DNA of 64,000 bases from Massilia agrisoli (GTDB lineage: Bacteria; Pseudomonadota; Gammaproteobacteria; Burkholderiales; Burkholderiaceae_D): the NCBI RefSeq assembly GCF_020831365.1, contig NZ_JAJHPV010000012.1:248001-312000 (forward strand), given 5' to 3'. Below, piece by piece: positions 53,827 to 64,000 of this stretch (the first letter of the stretch is position 1; every line of letters starts with the position of its first letter). Under the pieces are notes generated by a model that was not told the origin of the DNA, made no database searches, and saw only the letters and a list, made by a program, of their open reading frames with translations. A program made the position numbers and the translations under genes.

Positions 53827-56163
53827 TCAGAACCCGGTACCCATCTGGAACTGGAAGCGCTCCAGGCGGTCGCCCGGCTTTGCGTTCAAAGGCTTAGCAT
53901 AACTCAACTTGAGCGGGCCCACCGGCGAAATCCAGCTGACGCCAAGGCCGGTCGAGAAGCGCAGCTCATTGGCGCGGATGGTCTGGCCTTCCTGGTAGAC
54001 CTGGCCGGCGTCGAGGAAGCCGAACCAGCGCAGGCTGCGGTCGGGACCGCCGCCAGGGAATGGCATCTGCAGTTCGGCGTTACCGATCACGCGCACCGCG
54101 CCGCCCAGGGCGTCGTAGGTGAGCGGATCGACGATACCGAGCGACGAGCTGACATAGCCGCGCACCGAACCGATGCCGCCGCCGTAGAAGTTTTTGAAGA
54201 CCGGGTACTTGTTACCGCGCAGGCCATGGCCGTAATCGAGCTCGCCCTTGAGCGCGAGGGTAACCATGCTGGTGAGGGGCTTGTAGTACTGCTGCTCGTA
54301 CACCGCGCGGTAGTACTTGGCGTCGCCGAACAGGTCAACCTCGAGGTTGGCGCGCTGGTAGCGGCCGCGGGTTGGCGTGATCGCGCTGTCGCGGCTGTCG
54401 CGGCCCCACGCTGCGGTCAGCGGGAAGGCGTTGGTGGTGGCCGTGCCGATGCCGTCCGGCGAATCGCCGAAGTCGCGCACGTATTCCTTGAAGCGGGTCG
54501 GGCTGGTGATATCGGTTTCGATCTGGGTGCGTTCCAGGCCGGCGCCGAAGTAGACGGTATCGTATTCGGAGAACGGCACACCGAACGACAGGCGGCCGCC
54601 GGTCTGTTTGACGGTGTAGCTGCCGATGTTCAGCGCAGGCGGGCGCATGGTGCGCAGGTACAGTTCGAACGAGCGCGATACGCCGTCGTCCGTGAAGTAC
54701 GGATTGGTGTGCGAGAACGCGATCGTACGCAGGTAGCGGCTGGTGTTCAGCTCGAGGCCGACGGTGTTGCCGCTGCCGGCGAAGTTGGCCTGCTGGATCG
54801 ACGCCGTGAAGGTGAACTTCTCGGCCTGCGAGAACGCGCCGCCGATCATGAAGTTACCGGTCGGCTTCTCAACCACGGTCAGGTTGACGTCGACCTGGTC
54901 GGTCGTGCCCTGCGCTTCCGGCGTGTCGATCGTCACGTCCTTGAAGTAGCCGAGGCGGTCGACGCGGTCGCGCGACATCTTGATCTTGTTCGCGTCGTAC
55001 CACGAACCTTCAAACTGGCGGAACTCGCGGCGGATCACTTCATCGCGGGTGACGGTGTTACCGGCGATGTTCATGTGGCGCACGTAGGCGCGCTTGCCCG
55101 GATCGACAAAGAAGGTAAATGCGACTTCGCGCTTTTCGCGGTCCAGTTCCGGGTTGGCGTTCACGTTGGCGAACGCGTAGCCGAAGGTGCCCATGCGGTC
55201 GGCGATCAGCTTGTTGCTGAGGGTGAGCAGTTCGCCCGAGTAGGCCTTGCCCGGCTTGAGCAGGATCAGCGACTTGATTTCATCTTCGCGGCCGAACATC
55301 TCGCCTTCGACCTTCACGCCCGAGACAGTGTACTTCTCGCCCTCGGTGATGTTGATGGTCAGGTAGATGTCCTTCTTGTCCGGCGTGATCGAAACCTGGG
55401 TCGATTCGACGTTCGCTTCGAGGTAGCCGCGGTTCAGGTAGAACGACTTGATCGCCTCGATGTCGCCGGTCAGCTTGGTCTTCGAATACTGGTCGGCCTT
55501 GCTGTACCAGGTGAACCAGCCGCTCGTATCGAGCTGCAGCTGCTGGCGCAGTTCCTTGTCCGAGAAGGTCTTGTTGCCGACAATGTTGATCTGCTTGATG
55601 CGCGCGACTTCGCCTTCGTCGATGTTGAACATGACGGTGACGCGGTTACGTTCGATCGGGGTGATGGTGGTCGTGATCTTCACGCCATACAGGCCGTGCG
55701 ACAGGTACTGGCGCTTGAGCTCCTGCTCGGCGCGGTCGACCGAGGCCTTGTCGAAGATCTTCGCTTCGCCGACGCCGATTTCGCGCAGCGCCTTGACCAG
55801 GATATCTTCTTCGAATTCCTTGGCGCCGGTGAAGTCGACCTTGGCGATTGCCGGGCGTTCCTCGACCAGCACGACCAGCACGCCGTTGTCGACTTCGAGG
55901 CGGACGTCCTTGAAGAAGCCAGTGGCGTACAACGCCTTGATCGCGGCAATGCTCTTGTCATCGTTGAAGGTTTCGCCGACGCGGACAGGCAGGTAACTGA
56001 AGACGGTGCCGGCTTCGGTGCGCTGGATACCTTCGACGCGAATGTCCTTGACCACGAACGGGGCAACTGCGAAAGCAGGTCCGGCGCACAGCACCACAAC
56101 GGCGGCGCCGATCAGGCTGCGGCGAAAGAAAGGCAATGCGAAACGATCAGATTGTAATTTCAT
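53827..56163 (-). CDS. bamA: Outer-membrane protein assembly factor BamA
   Basis: Essential outer-membrane insertase of 778 residues. Signal peptide to about residue 32 (AFAVAP), five POTRA domains (about 35-435; the first opens FVVKDIRVEGIQRTEAGTV) and a 16-strand barrel ending with FQMGTGF. FYGGGIGSVRGY is the conserved loop-6 region with its VRGY motif. The order rseP-bamA-skp-lpxD is conserved. Confidence 0.97.
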   Translation of the reverse strand: MKLQSDRFALPFFRRSLIGAAVVVLCAGPAFAVAPFVVKDIRVEGIQRTEAGTVFSYLPVRVGETFNDDKSIAAIKALYATGFFKDVRLEVDNGVLVVLVEERPAIAKVDFTGAKEFEEDILVKALREIGVGEAKIFDKASVDRAEQELKRQYLSHGLYGVKITTTITPIERNRVTVMFNIDEGEVARIKQINIVGNKTFSDKELRQQLQLDTSGWFTWYSKADQYSKTKLTGDIEAIKSFYLNRGYLEANVESTQVSITPDKKDIYLTINITEGEKYTVSGVKVEGEMFGREDEIKSLILLKPGKAYSGELLTLSNKLIADRMGTFGYAFANVNANPELDREKREVAFTFFVDPGKRAYVRHMNIAGNTVTRDEVIRREFRQFEGSWYDANKIKMSRDRVDRLGYFKDVTIDTPEAQGTTDQVDVNLTVVEKPTGNFMIGGAFSQAEKFTFTASIQQANFAGSGNTVGLELNTSRYLRTIAFSHTNPYFTDDGVSRSFELYLRTMRPPALNIGSYTVKQTGGRLSFGVPFSEYDTVYFGAGLERTQIETDITSPTRFKEYVRDFGDSPDGIGTATTNAFPLTAAWGRDSRDSAITPTRGRYQRANLEVDLFGDAKYYRAVYEQQYYKPLTSMVTLALKGELDYGHGLRGNKYPVFKNFYGGGIGSVRGYVSSSLGIVDPLTYDALGGAVRVIGNAELQMPFPGGGPDRSLRWFGFLDAGQVYQEGQTIRANELRFSTGLGVSWISPVGPLKLSYAKPLNAKPGDRLERFQFQMGTGF

Positions 56164-56226
56164 CGGCTAAATCAAAGGGTCGATCAATAGGCACAATACG
56201 TTATTCAAAGGTTGCAGGCGCGGGCT

Positions 56227-57567
56227 TTACAGCAGCCGCGCCACGTCGTTGAAGACGGCTAGCGCCATCAGCATCACCAGCATGGCGACGCCAGCGCGCT
56301 GCGCAAATTCGGCGATCCGCTCCGGCAAGGGGCGGCCGGTCAAAACTTCCAGCGAATAATACAGCAAAAGGCCACCATCCAGAACCGGAATTGGTAACAG
56401 ATTCATCACACCAAGGCTGATGCTGATGGAGGCGATGAAGATCAGGAAGGTCACTACGCCCATGCGTGCGGTCTGCCCCGCGTAATCGGCAATCGTGATC
56501 GGCCCGGTGACGTTCTTCAGCGAGACTTCGCCGGTGATCATCTTGCCGATCATCTTGACTGTCATTGCGCTGGTGTCCCAGGTCTTGCGAACGGCCTTGC
56601 CCAGCGCCTCCACCGGGCCCGACGCGTTGGTCACCATGTCGGGCACCAGCGCCACTTCGGCCTTGATGCGGCCATGGCCGGTTGCCGGGTCGCGCTCGGG
56701 CAGCACGGGAATCGTAAACAGCCGCCCGCCGCGGTTCACATCGACCTGCACGGTGCGGCCGCCGGCCGGGCGCAGCGCTTCGATGAAGGCGATGCCGTCG
56801 GGGACTGGCTTGCCGTCGACCGCGACCACCAGGTCGCCGGTCTCCAGGCCCGCGCGTTCGGCCGCGCCGCCCGGCAGGATTTTGCCCAGCACAGGCGCCG
56901 GCCGCGCCACCGTGATGCCGACCGCGCCTAGCAGGTCGGCATCCGGGTCGAGCCCATCGAAGGATGCGGCAGGCAGCTCCACGTCGACGCGGCCCTGCGA
57001 CGGGCGCTCGACTTCCAGGCGCACGTCGCGCTTGTCGAGGGCAGACGAAATGACTTCCCAATTGAGTTCGGACCAGGCCCCAACCGGCTCGCCATTGACG
57101 GCGACGACCTGGTCGCCGCCGCGCAGGCCGGCCTGCCAGGCTGGCGTGGTTTCAGCCATGAAGCGGATGCGGGTGCCTGGTTCGGCGATGCCGTGCATGA
57201 ACAAGCCGGCAAACACCACGATGGCGAGGATGAAGTTGGCAAGCGGGCCGGCAGCCACGATGGCGATGCGCCGCCACACGCTCTTGCGGGTGAATTCGTG
57301 CTGCTCGTCGCCGGGAGCCAGGGGCGGCGCATCCGGGTCGCGGCTGTCGAGCATCTTGACGTAGCCGCCCAGCGGCAGCGCCGACACCGCCCACTCGGTC
57401 TGGTCGCGGCCGAAGCGGCGCGACCACACCACCTTGCCCATGCCGACCGAGAAGCGCAGCACTTTCACGCCGCACAGCCGCGCAACCGCGTAGTGGCCGA
57501 GTTCATGGAAGATGATCAGCGGCCCCAGTGCCAGCAAGAACGCGAGCACTGTCTGGATGAAGTTCAT
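56227..57567 (-). CDS. rseP: Site-2 protease RseP
   Basis: Inner-membrane zinc protease of 446 residues that cuts anti-sigma factor RseA within the membrane. The zinc motif is in [14 protein letters not shown] (about 18-31); the second site is LPIPVLDGG near 390. Two PDZ domains lie between ([16 protein letters not shown] and [16 protein letters not shown]). The start overlaps the dxr stop by 4 bp. Confidence 0.95.
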   Translation of the reverse strand: MNFIQTVLAFLLALGPLIIFHELGHYAVARLCGVKVLRFSVGMGKVVWSRRFGRDQTEWAVSALPLGGYVKMLDSRDPDAPPLAPGDEQHEFTRKSVWRRIAIVAAGPLANFILAIVVFAGLFMHGIAEPGTRIRFMAETTPAWQAGLRGGDQVVAVNGEPVGAWSELNWEVISSALDKRDVRLEVERPSQGRVDVELPAASFDGLDPDADLLGAVGITVARPAPVLGKILPGGAAERAGLETGDLVVAVDGKPVPDGIAFIEALRPAGGRTVQVDVNRGGRLFTIPVLPERDPATGHGRIKAEVALVPDMVTNASGPVEALGKAVRKTWDTSAMTVKMIGKMITGEVSLKNVTGPITIADYAGQTARMGVVTFLIFIASISISLGVMNLLPIPVLDGGLLLYYSLEVLTGRPLPERIAEFAQRAGVAMLVMLMALAVFNDVARLL

Positions 57568-58745
57568 CGCTGTATGCCTGAGATGATGGCTTCGGCGGCG
57601 CTGCGCGCCCTTGCGTCCTGCGCCATGACGGCCTCGATGCTGCTGGCCGCGCCGTGGTCGTTTTCATGCATGACCCGGGCGATGACACGGTCGATGTCGC
57701 GGAAACCGATGCGGTGTTCGAGGAATGCCTGCACAGCCACTTCGTTGGCGGCATTAAGCAGCGCCGGCGAGGTGCCGCCCGCCTCAAGCGCTTCGAAAGC
57801 GAGCGCCAGGCACGGGAAGCGCTGGTAGTCCGGCTTTTCAAACTGCAGGGTGCCGATGGCGGTCAGGTCAAGCTGCCCTACCCCGGACTCGATCCGCTCC
57901 GGGAAGGCCAGCGCGTTGGCGATCGGGGTGCGCATGTCCGGGTTGCCCAGCTCCGCGATCACGGAACCGTCGATGTAGGACACCATCGAATGGATCACGC
58001 TTTGCGGATGGATCACCACCTCGATCTGGCTGGCCGGCGCGCCAAACAGCCAGTGCGCCTCGATCACTTCGAGGCCCTTGTTCATCATGGTGGCCGAGTC
58101 GACCGAGATCTTGCGGCCCATGACCCAGTTCGGGTGCTTGCAGGCCTGGTCCGGCGTCACGGCGTCGAGCGTTTCAACCGCGCGCGCCAGGAACGGGCCG
58201 CCGGAGGCTGTCAGCAAAATCTTGGCGACACCTGCGCCGCGCGGTGAACGCGCATACGACTGGGGCAGCGACTGGAAGATCGCATTGTGCTCGCTGTCGA
58301 TCGGCAGCAGCGTCGCGCCGTTCTGCTCGACCGCGTCCATGAACAGCTGGCCGGACATGACCAGCGCTTCCTTGTTCGCCAACAGGATCTTCTTGCCCGC
58401 CCTGGCCGCGGCCAGGGTTGGCGCCAGGCCGGCTGCGCCGACGATGGCAGCCATCACGGTATCGGTGTTGGGGCTGGAGGCTACTGCGCACAGCGCTTCT
58501 TCGCCGTAAGCGACTTCGGTGCGCAGGCCTTTTTCGCGCAGCAGCTGCGACAGTTTTTGCGCGGCCCCGGCGCTGCCAACGACGGCGTGCGCTGGCCGGA
58601 ACTGCTCGCACTGGGCGGCCAGTTCGTCGACCTTTGCGTGCGCGGTCAGTGCGAAGACCTTGTACTTGTCAGGGTGACGCGCGAGCACGTCCAGCGTCGA
58701 CACGCCGATCGAGCCGGTCGCGCCAAGGATTGTAATGCTTTGCAT
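57564..58745 (-). CDS. dxr: 1-deoxy-D-xylulose-5-phosphate reductoisomerase
   Basis: Enzyme of 393 residues that converts DXP to MEP in isoprenoid synthesis. NADPH motif [13 protein letters not shown] at 8-20; metal-site region [33 protein letters not shown]. Isoprenoids made here feed UppS two genes upstream. It lies 11 bp after cdsA. Confidence 0.97.
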   Translation of the reverse strand: MQSITILGATGSIGVSTLDVLARHPDKYKVFALTAHAKVDELAAQCEQFRPAHAVVGSAGAAQKLSQLLREKGLRTEVAYGEEALCAVASSPNTDTVMAAIVGAAGLAPTLAAARAGKKILLANKEALVMSGQLFMDAVEQNGATLLPIDSEHNAIFQSLPQSYARSPRGAGVAKILLTASGGPFLARAVETLDAVTPDQACKHPNWVMGRKISVDSATMMNKGLEVIEAHWLFGAPASQIEVVIHPQSVIHSMVSYIDGSVIAELGNPDMRTPIANALAFPERIESGVGQLDLTAIGTLQFEKPDYQRFPCLALAFEALEAGGTSPALLNAANEVAVQAFLEHRIGFRDIDRVIARVMHENDHGAASSIEAVMAQDARARSAAEAIISGIQR

Positions 58746-58756
58746 AGTGCGCCTTT

Positions 58757-59587
58757 TCAGAGCCAGGCGTCGATCAGCGCGGCGAATGGAAGTACCGGGA
58801 CCAGTGCGTCGATCCTATCGAGCACGCCGCCGTGGCCAGGCAGCAGATTGCTGCTGTCCTTGACGCCGGCGCGGCGCTTGAGCATCGATTCGAACAGGTC
58901 GCCGACCACGCTGGCGGCCACGATGACGACCAGGATCGCCATGGCGGCAAGCCAGCCGCGCGCGGCCTGGAGTTTGACCACGAAGGTGTCAGCCACCATC
59001 GGGCTGTCGGACAGGATGAGCGCTGCGGAGAACAGCAGCACGGCGATGCCGCCGCCGATCGCACCTTCCCATGATTTACCCGGGGAGATGGACGGCGCCA
59101 GCTTGCGCTTGCCGAAGGCTTTGCCCGAGAAGTAGGCGCCGATATCGGCCACCCACACAAGAGCCATCACCGACAGCAGGAAGATTGGCGAGTGCTGGTA
59201 GAACACCACCATCGCGGCGAAGCAGCCGACCAGCGACAGGCCATAGACGGTGCCGAGCAGCGTATTGCCGATGCCTTGCGGCGGCGGCAGGCCATGGCCG
59301 AGCGCAGGCACGAAGCGCACCAGCCAGATGGCGGCGCACAGCGCAAACCAGAATTGGGTCGACTGGTTGGACTGGAACAGGAAGGTGTAGGCAAAGGCGG
59401 CGCCCCAGAACAGCGCAATGGCGAAAGCCTGCTTTTTCGACGAACCGAAAAGCTGGAAGGCTTCCCACACTGCGGCGACCAGGAACAGCACGATGGCGGC
59501 GGCGAACAGCGGATAGTAGCCGCCGAACAGGACGCCGAGCAGCGCGACGAGCAAGATGACGGCGGTGATGACGCGGGTTTTCAGCAT
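58757..59587 (-). CDS. cdsA: Phosphatidate cytidylyltransferase
   Basis: Inner-membrane enzyme of 276 residues that makes CDP-diacylglycerol. About eight helices; the family signature [14 protein letters not shown] and the closing [15 protein letters not shown] are clear. The start at 59587 overlaps the uppS stop (TAATG); the longer frame is a shadow of uppS. Confidence 0.95.
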   Translation of the reverse strand: MLKTRVITAVILLVALLGVLFGGYYPLFAAAIVLFLVAAVWEAFQLFGSSKKQAFAIALFWGAAFAYTFLFQSNQSTQFWFALCAAIWLVRFVPALGHGLPPPQGIGNTLLGTVYGLSLVGCFAAMVVFYQHSPIFLLSVMALVWVADIGAYFSGKAFGKRKLAPSISPGKSWEGAIGGGIAVLLFSAALILSDSPMVADTFVVKLQAARGWLAAMAILVVIVAASVVGDLFESMLKRRAGVKDSSNLLPGHGGVLDRIDALVPVLPFAALIDAWL

Positions 59588-60339
59588 TATGCGCTCTCTC
59601 CCGCCAGTTGGTCGCCGGTGCGGCCGAAGCGGCGTTCGCGCGCCTGGTACGACGCGATGGCGGCGTCGAGCGCATCGACGTCGAAGTCGGGCCAGTAGGT
59701 ATCGGTGAAGTACAGCTCCGAGTAGGCGAGCTGCCACAGCAGGAAGTTGGAAATACGCTCTTCGCCGCCGGTACGGATGAACAGGTCGGGCTCGGGCGCG
59801 TAGGCCATGGCCAGGTGCTCGGCTAGCTGTTCTTCGGTAAATTCGGTGGCGCCAGGGTGGGCGGCGACCATCTTGCCGGTGGCCTGCATGATGTCCCAGC
59901 GGCCGCCGTAGTTGGCGCAGACGGTGACGGTCAGGCGGGTGTTGTTGGCGGTGCGGCGTTCGGCTGCGGCGATCATCTCCTGCAGCTTGACGTCGAAGCG
60001 CGACAGGTCGCCGACCACCTTCAGGCGGATGTTATTTGCGTGCATCTTCGACACTTCGCGTTCCAGCGCCGTGACAAAAAGGCGCATCAGCAGCGACACT
60101 TCTTCTTCGGGACGGCGCCAGTTCTCGGACGAGAAGGCGAACAGGGTCAGGTACTCGATGCCGCGCAGCGCGCAGGCTTCCACGACGCCGCGCACGGCTT
60201 CGACGCCCTTGACATGACCGGCCACGCGCGGCATGAAGCGTTTGGTCGCCCAGCGGCCGTTGCCGTCCATGATGATGGCAACGTGGCGCGGCATTTTCGC
60301 CACTTCAGGGACAGCTGTCGTCGAACTTTTGAAAATCAT
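59587..60339 (-). CDS. uppS: Undecaprenyl diphosphate synthase
   Basis: cis-Prenyltransferase of 250 residues that makes the lipid carrier for peptidoglycan. The catalytic Asp is in [12 protein letters not shown] (about 22-33); [11 protein letters not shown] and [19 protein letters not shown] are also conserved. I start at ATG 60339; an upstream in-frame ATG at 60354 adds five residues only. Confidence 0.95.
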   Translation of the reverse strand: MIFKSSTTAVPEVAKMPRHVAIIMDGNGRWATKRFMPRVAGHVKGVEAVRGVVEACALRGIEYLTLFAFSSENWRRPEEEVSLLMRLFVTALEREVSKMHANNIRLKVVGDLSRFDVKLQEMIAAAERRTANNTRLTVTVCANYGGRWDIMQATGKMVAAHPGATEFTEEQLAEHLAMAYAPEPDLFIRTGGEERISNFLLWQLAYSELYFTDTYWPDFDVDALDAAIASYQARERRFGRTGDQLAGESA

Positions 60340-60361
60340 AGATCCTGGGGCCAAAAAAAAC

Positions 60362-60395
60362 GTAGGGCGGATAAGCTCAAAGAGCGCATCCGCCG
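60362..60395. repeat. Single arm of the GTAGGGCGGATAAG repeat family
   Basis: GTAGGGCGGATAAG, nine bases, then CGCATCCGCCG: the same arm as at 47042-47071. It lies in the 107-bp gap between frr and uppS. Confidence 0.65.
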
Positions 60396-60446
60396 AGCAT
60401 GCGTCAAGGCGACCCGACCGGGGTACGAACCGCCAACATGCGATTA

Positions 60447-61007
60447 TTACACGGTCAGGACTTCTTTCTCTTTTTCGGCGACGGTCTTGTCGATCTCGAC
60501 GACGAACTTGTCGGTCAGCTTCTGGATCTCGTCCGATGCGCGGCGCTCTTCGTCTTCGGAGATGGCCTTGTCCTTCACCAGCTTCTTGAGCGATTCGTTA
60601 GCGTCGCGGCGGATGTTACGCACGGCGATCTTGGCGTCTTCCGCTTCGCCCTTGCACAGCTTGACCATCTCCTTGCGGCGCTCTTCGGTCAGCGCCGGGG
60701 TCGGCACGCGGATCATGTCGCCCTGCGACGATGGGTTCAGGCCCAGGTCGGAGTCGCGGATCGCCTTTTCGATGGTGCTGGCCATCTTCTTTTCGAACGG
60801 CTGCACGCCGATGGTGCGGGCGTCGACCAGGGTCAGGTTGGCGACCTGGCTCAGCGCGGTCGGCGAACCGTAGTATTCGACCATGATGTGGTCGAGGATA
60901 CCGGTGTGGGCACGGCCGGTGCGGACCTTGGCCAGGTCGGCCTTGAGGGTCTCGATCGACTTGTTCATGCGGTCTTGCGCGCTCTTCTTAACGTCAGCGA
61001 TAGTCAT
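60447..61007 (-). CDS. frr: Ribosome recycling factor
   Basis: Protein of 186 residues that, with EF-G, splits post-termination ribosomes. The three-helix bundle with [20 protein letters not shown] (about 27-46) and [10 protein letters not shown]-type region ([21 protein letters not shown], here shortened) is diagnostic. It follows pyrH by 40 bp, the standard order. Confidence 0.97.
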   Translation of the reverse strand: MTIADVKKSAQDRMNKSIETLKADLAKVRTGRAHTGILDHIMVEYYGSPTALSQVANLTLVDARTIGVQPFEKKMASTIEKAIRDSDLGLNPSSQGDMIRVPTPALTEERRKEMVKLCKGEAEDAKIAVRNIRRDANESLKKLVKDKAISEDEERRASDEIQKLTDKFVVEIDKTVAEKEKEVLTV

Positions 61008-61047
61008 GCTGCTCTCCTGTATTCGGTGATTATTGTTTGGTTGCTTC

Positions 61048-61764
61048 TTAAACGTGTACCAGCGTGCCTTCGTCTTCGCCCATCACGACGCGCATCAGCG
61101 CGCCCGGCTTGACGATCGAGAAGACCTTGATTGGCAGCTTCTGGTCGCGGCACAGCGCGAACGCGGTGGCGTCCATCACCTGCAAGTGCTTGGCGATCGC
61201 TTCGTCGAAGTTGATCGACTCGTAGCGGGTGGCGCCCGGGTCCTTCTTTGGATCGGCAGTATATACGCCATCGACCTTGGTTGCCTTGAGGACGATCTCG
61301 GCGCCGATCTCGGAGCCGCGCAGCGCGGCGGCGGTATCGGTGGTGAAGAACGGGTTGCCGGTGCCGGCGGCGAAGATGACGACCTTGCCCTCTTCCAGGT
61401 ACTGCAGCGCCTTCGGGCGCACGTACGGCTCGACGACCTGCTCGATGCCGATCGCCGACATCACGCGCGCGGTGATGCCCACGTGGCGCATCGCGTCGGC
61501 CAGTGCCAGCGCGTTCATCACGGTGGCCAGCATGCCCATGTAGTCGGCGGTGGCGCGGTCCATACCCTGCGCGCCAGGCGCGACGCCGCGGAAGATGTTG
61601 CCGCCGCCGATGACCACTGCCAGTTCTACGCCCGCTTTCGCCACTTCCGCCACGTCGGCGACCATGCGCTCGATCGTTGCGCGGTTGATGCCATAGGCAT
61701 CATCACCCATCAGAGCTTCGCCAGACAGTTTCAGGAGTACGCGTTTGTAGGCTGGTTTTGACAT
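61048..61764 (-). CDS. pyrH: UMP kinase
   Basis: Hexameric kinase of 238 residues that makes UDP from [15 protein letters not shown] at the start, [11 protein letters not shown] near 50-60, and [20 protein letters not shown] near 142 are the amino-acid-kinase-fold landmarks. A terminator after tsf (61867-61891) suggests its own promoter in the 61765-61866 gap. Confidence 0.97.
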   Translation of the reverse strand: MSKPAYKRVLLKLSGEALMGDDAYGINRATIERMVADVAEVAKAGVELAVVIGGGNIFRGVAPGAQGMDRATADYMGMLATVMNALALADAMRHVGITARVMSAIGIEQVVEPYVRPKALQYLEEGKVVIFAAGTGNPFFTTDTAAALRGSEIGAEIVLKATKVDGVYTADPKKDPGATRYESINFDEAIAKHLQVMDATAFALCRDQKLPIKVFSIVKPGALMRVVMGEDEGTLVHV

Positions 61765-61866
61765 GTGTGGGCTCCTAAAATGACGGTTTTATTCGGGTCC
61801 GGCCCGCAGCGGCAGTCAAGGCCGCCATCCAGGCCTCACCCGCCAGTGCTGGCAGGTGGCATGAGT

Positions 61867-61891
61867 TAAAAAAACGGGCCTTCCGGCCCGC
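61867..61891 (-). terminator. Intrinsic terminator of the rpsB-tsf operon
   Basis: Read leftward, CGGGCC-GGAA-GGCCCG is followed by seven T, 10 bp after the tsf stop. A textbook rho-independent terminator. Confidence 0.88.
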
Positions 61892-61900
61892 TTTCCAAAC

Positions 61901-62809
61901 TTACTGCTTCGAAGCAGCCATTTGCGCAGCAACTTCTGCCGCGAAATCGTCCTGCTTCTTCTCGATGCCTTCGCCAACAACATACATCGTGAACGCTTTC
62001 ACGGTGGTGTTCTTTTCTTTCAGCATCTGTTCGATCGACTGCTTGTCGTTCTTGACGAACGCCTGGTTCAGCAGCGATACCTCTTTCAGGTACTTCTGTA
62101 CCGAACCTTCGAGGCGCTTGGCCAGGATTTCCGGCGACTGGGCTGGCTTGCCTGCGGCAGCAGCTGCGTCAGCGTCTTCCTGTGCTTTCAGTGCAGCAAC
62201 CGAACGCTCTTTTTCGATCAGTTCAGCTGGCACTTCGTTCGACGACAGTGCAACTGGCTTCATGGCAGCGATGTGCATTGCCACGTCCTTGCCGACCTGT
62301 TCGTCCGCGCCTTCGAACTCTACCATGACGCCGATACGGGTGCCGTGCAGGTACGAAGCGAGCTTGCCGGTGGTCTCGAAACGCTGGAAGCGGCGGATCG
62401 ACATGTTTTCGCCGATTTTACCGATCAGTGCGGAACGCACTTCGTCCAGGGTCTTGCCGTCCAGCGGCAGCGCCAGCAGGGCTGCGACGTCAGCAGGGTT
62501 GTGCTCGGCGACCAGCTTGGCTGCGTTTGCTGCCAGTGCCAGGAAGTCGTCGTTCTTGGCAACGAAGTCGGTCTCGCTGTTTACTTCGACCAGGGCGCCA
62601 ACATTGCCGCTGATGTAAGATGCTACCACGCCTTCCGCGGTGATTCGTGCCGACGCTTTCGATGCCTTGCCGCCCAGCTTGACGCGCAGGATCTCTTCCG
62701 CACGGCCCATGTCGCCTTCGGCTTCGGTCAGTGCTTTTTTGCATTCCATCATCGGCGCATCGGTCTTGGCGCGCAGTTCGCCAACCATTGCTGCAGTAAT
62801 CGCTGCCAT
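61901..62809 (-). CDS. tsf: Elongation factor Ts
   Basis: Nucleotide-exchange factor for EF-Tu, 302 residues. N-terminal UBA-like part with [19 protein letters not shown], and the core [14 protein letters not shown] (about 82-95) that contacts EF-Tu. It lies 96 bp after rpsB, with a hairpin in the gap. Confidence 0.97.
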   Translation of the reverse strand: MAAITAAMVGELRAKTDAPMMECKKALTEAEGDMGRAEEILRVKLGGKASKASARITAEGVVASYISGNVGALVEVNSETDFVAKNDDFLALAANAAKLVAEHNPADVAALLALPLDGKTLDEVRSALIGKIGENMSIRRFQRFETTGKLASYLHGTRIGVMVEFEGADEQVGKDVAMHIAAMKPVALSSNEVPAELIEKERSVAALKAQEDADAAAAAGKPAQSPEILAKRLEGSVQKYLKEVSLLNQAFVKNDKQSIEQMLKEKNTTVKAFTMYVVGEGIEKKQDDFAAEVAAQMAASKQ

Positions 62810-62844
62810 AAGATTCTCCTAAATTGTTACGTATTCTGTTTAAA

Positions 62845-62874
62845 AAAAAGGGGGAGCTGATGCCACCCCTTTTT
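62845..62874. terminator. Hairpin between rpsB and tsf
   Basis: AAAAAGGGG and CCCCTTTTT pair around a 12-nt loop in the rpsB-tsf gap; read leftward, C and T runs continue after the stem. It looks like a leaky terminator or attenuator that lowers tsf relative to rpsB. Confidence 0.65.
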
Positions 62875-62905
62875 CTACGTGATCAGCAGGTTGCCCTGCC
62901 GCCAG

Positions 62906-63652
62906 TTATGCCTGCTCGGAAACTTCGACGAACTCGTCCGACGACTTAGCCATCTGAACGACTTCGTTGGTCGCGTTAGCGCGGCCTTCGAGGATCGCGT
63001 CAGCTACGCCGCGGGCGTACAGGGTGATTGCCTTCGAGGAGTCATCGTTACCTGGGATAACGTGGGTCACGCCTTCTGGCGAGTGGTTGGTATCAACCAC
63101 GCCGATGACTGGGATGCCCAGCTTGCCAGCTTCGGTGATCGCGCCCTTGTGGTAGCCGACGTCGACGACGAAGATAGCGTCAGGAACGCCGCCCATGTCC
63201 TTGATGCCGCCGATGGCCTTCTGCAGCTTGACCATTTCGCGCTGGAACATCAGGTTTTCTTTCTTCGACAGCTTCTCAGCCGAACCGTCTTCGATTGCAG
63301 CTTCCATGTCCTTCAGGCGCTTGATCGAGGTCTTGATCGTCTTGAAGTTGGTCAGCATGCCGCCCAGCCAGCGCTGGTCAACGAAAGGAACGCCAGCACG
63401 AGCAGCTTCAGCAGCGATGATGTCGCGAGCCTGGCGCTTGGTACCAACCATCAGGATCGTGCCGCGGTTAGCGGAGATCTGCTTGATGGTCTTCATTGCT
63501 TCCTGATACATACCCATCGTCTTTTCCAAGTTGATGATATGGATCTTGTTGCGGTGGCCGAAGATGAAAGGAGCCATCTTTGGGTTCCAGAAACGGGTTT
63601 GGTGACCGAAGTGGACACCGGCTTCCAGCATTTCACGCATTGTTACGGACAT
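62906..63652 (-). CDS. rpsB: 30S ribosomal protein S2
   Basis: Protein of 248 residues. The start [20 protein letters not shown] and the segments [21 protein letters not shown] and [19 protein letters not shown] are diagnostic. I use ATG 63652, as in homologues; the frame continues 13 codons upstream without support. It heads the leftward translation/envelope series and diverges from map. Confidence 0.97.
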   Translation of the reverse strand: MSVTMREMLEAGVHFGHQTRFWNPKMAPFIFGHRNKIHIINLEKTMGMYQEAMKTIKQISANRGTILMVGTKRQARDIIAAEAARAGVPFVDQRWLGGMLTNFKTIKTSIKRLKDMEAAIEDGSAEKLSKKENLMFQREMVKLQKAIGGIKDMGGVPDAIFVVDVGYHKGAITEAGKLGIPVIGVVDTNHSPEGVTHVIPGNDDSSKAITLYARGVADAILEGRANATNEVVQMAKSSDEFVEVSEQA

Positions 63653-63944
63653 GTAATTCTCCAGGGTTGGGTCTGGAATCCGGCCAGTCACCTCGAGGGC
63701 ACCCTTTGAGGCCGGATTCGCGATTTAACAAGTATTTTGACAACATTGCCTGAAAACGTAAATCAAGCAACCCGAGATTCTAGCCGGTTTTGGACATGTT
63801 TTCAAGTACCGCGTGCAGTGAAGGACATGCATATGCCCCTTCGGGCGGTTCCCGCTTTTCCACCATGCAGCCTACCTGATGCCCTACGATCACTTATAAT
63901 GTGCTCATTCCCGATTTAACCGCTTTTTGTCGATTGCGACCCTT

Positions 63945-64000
63945 ATGTCCACCATTTCCATCAAAACCCCCGAAGAAATCGAAGGCATGCGCCTCGCTGG
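63945..64000 (+). CDS. map: Methionine aminopeptidase (N-terminus only)
   Basis: The first 18 codons, MSTISIKTPEEIEGMRLAG, match type-I methionine aminopeptidase, which removes the initiator methionine. The gene runs off the right edge. Divergence from rpsB across a 292-bp gap is conserved in many proteobacteria. Confidence 0.85.
   Translation, partial: MSTISIKTPEEIEGMRLA

Noticed and set aside
54226-56157. A 643-codon open frame opposite bamA
   Set aside because: Shadow frame of bamA; composition is that of reversed codons and no domain is visible.

Overview
The window looks like chromosomal DNA of a GC-rich beta-proteobacterium, most likely Oxalobacteraceae (Massilia/Telluria/Duganella group). 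The reasons are the gene content (full Sox set, OsmC-YcaO fusion, rpsB-tsf-pyrH-frr-uppS-cdsA-dxr-rseP-bamA-skp-lpxD-fabZ-lpxA-lpxB-rnhB block, classical porin) and intergenic GGGGTCAGACCACC repeats, which I associate from memory with that family. No tRNA, rRNA, CRISPR array, insertion sequence or prophage was recognised.

Region 1 (1-20.3 kb) is a sulfur-oxidation island. A leftward operon soxC-soxD-pseudoazurin-soxY-soxZ-soxA-soxX-soxB-double thioredoxin-HbpS-like encodes the complete periplasmic thiosulfate-oxidising system. An ArsR-type repressor, a DsrE-like protein and a SoxH-like metallohydrolase lie upstream, and a porin diverges from them. Around it sit a CstB-like persulfide dioxygenase/rhodanese with a split YeeE/YedE thiosulfate-transporter pair, and a second, BigR-type unit (Blh-like phosphatase/rhodanese, BigR-like repressor, another split YeeE/YedE pair, TauE/SafE exporter, ETHE1-like persulfide dioxygenase). 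Together these cover uptake, periplasmic oxidation, cytoplasmic persulfide removal and sulfite export. An 819-residue patatin-like lipase interrupts the island.

Region 2 (20.4-24.5 kb) is a four-gene extracytoplasmic flavin-transfer unit: a PepSY-like secreted protein, a DUF2271 protein carrying an FMN-attachment motif, a PepSY-membrane/flavodoxin/NADPH-reductase fusion, and ApbE.

Region 3 (24.7-49.1 kb) is mixed chromosomal content: zwf, OsmC-YcaO, guaBA, a DUF4124 protein, rnfH-ratA, smpB, a striking inverted repeat array, a Bcr/CflA transporter, a TIGR03118 protein, a short signal peptidase I, a Fur-boxed siderophore receptor/PepSY reductase pair, SDR-stomatin-NfeD, ppsA/ppsR, a REC-EAL protein and a TrmH-type methyltransferase. 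Three short elements with 28-bp inverted ends and a second repeat family lie between genes here.

Region 4 (49.1-64 kb) is the conserved translation/envelope block, all leftward, from rpsB through lpxB, rnhB and the methyltransferase. The start of map diverges from rpsB at the right edge.
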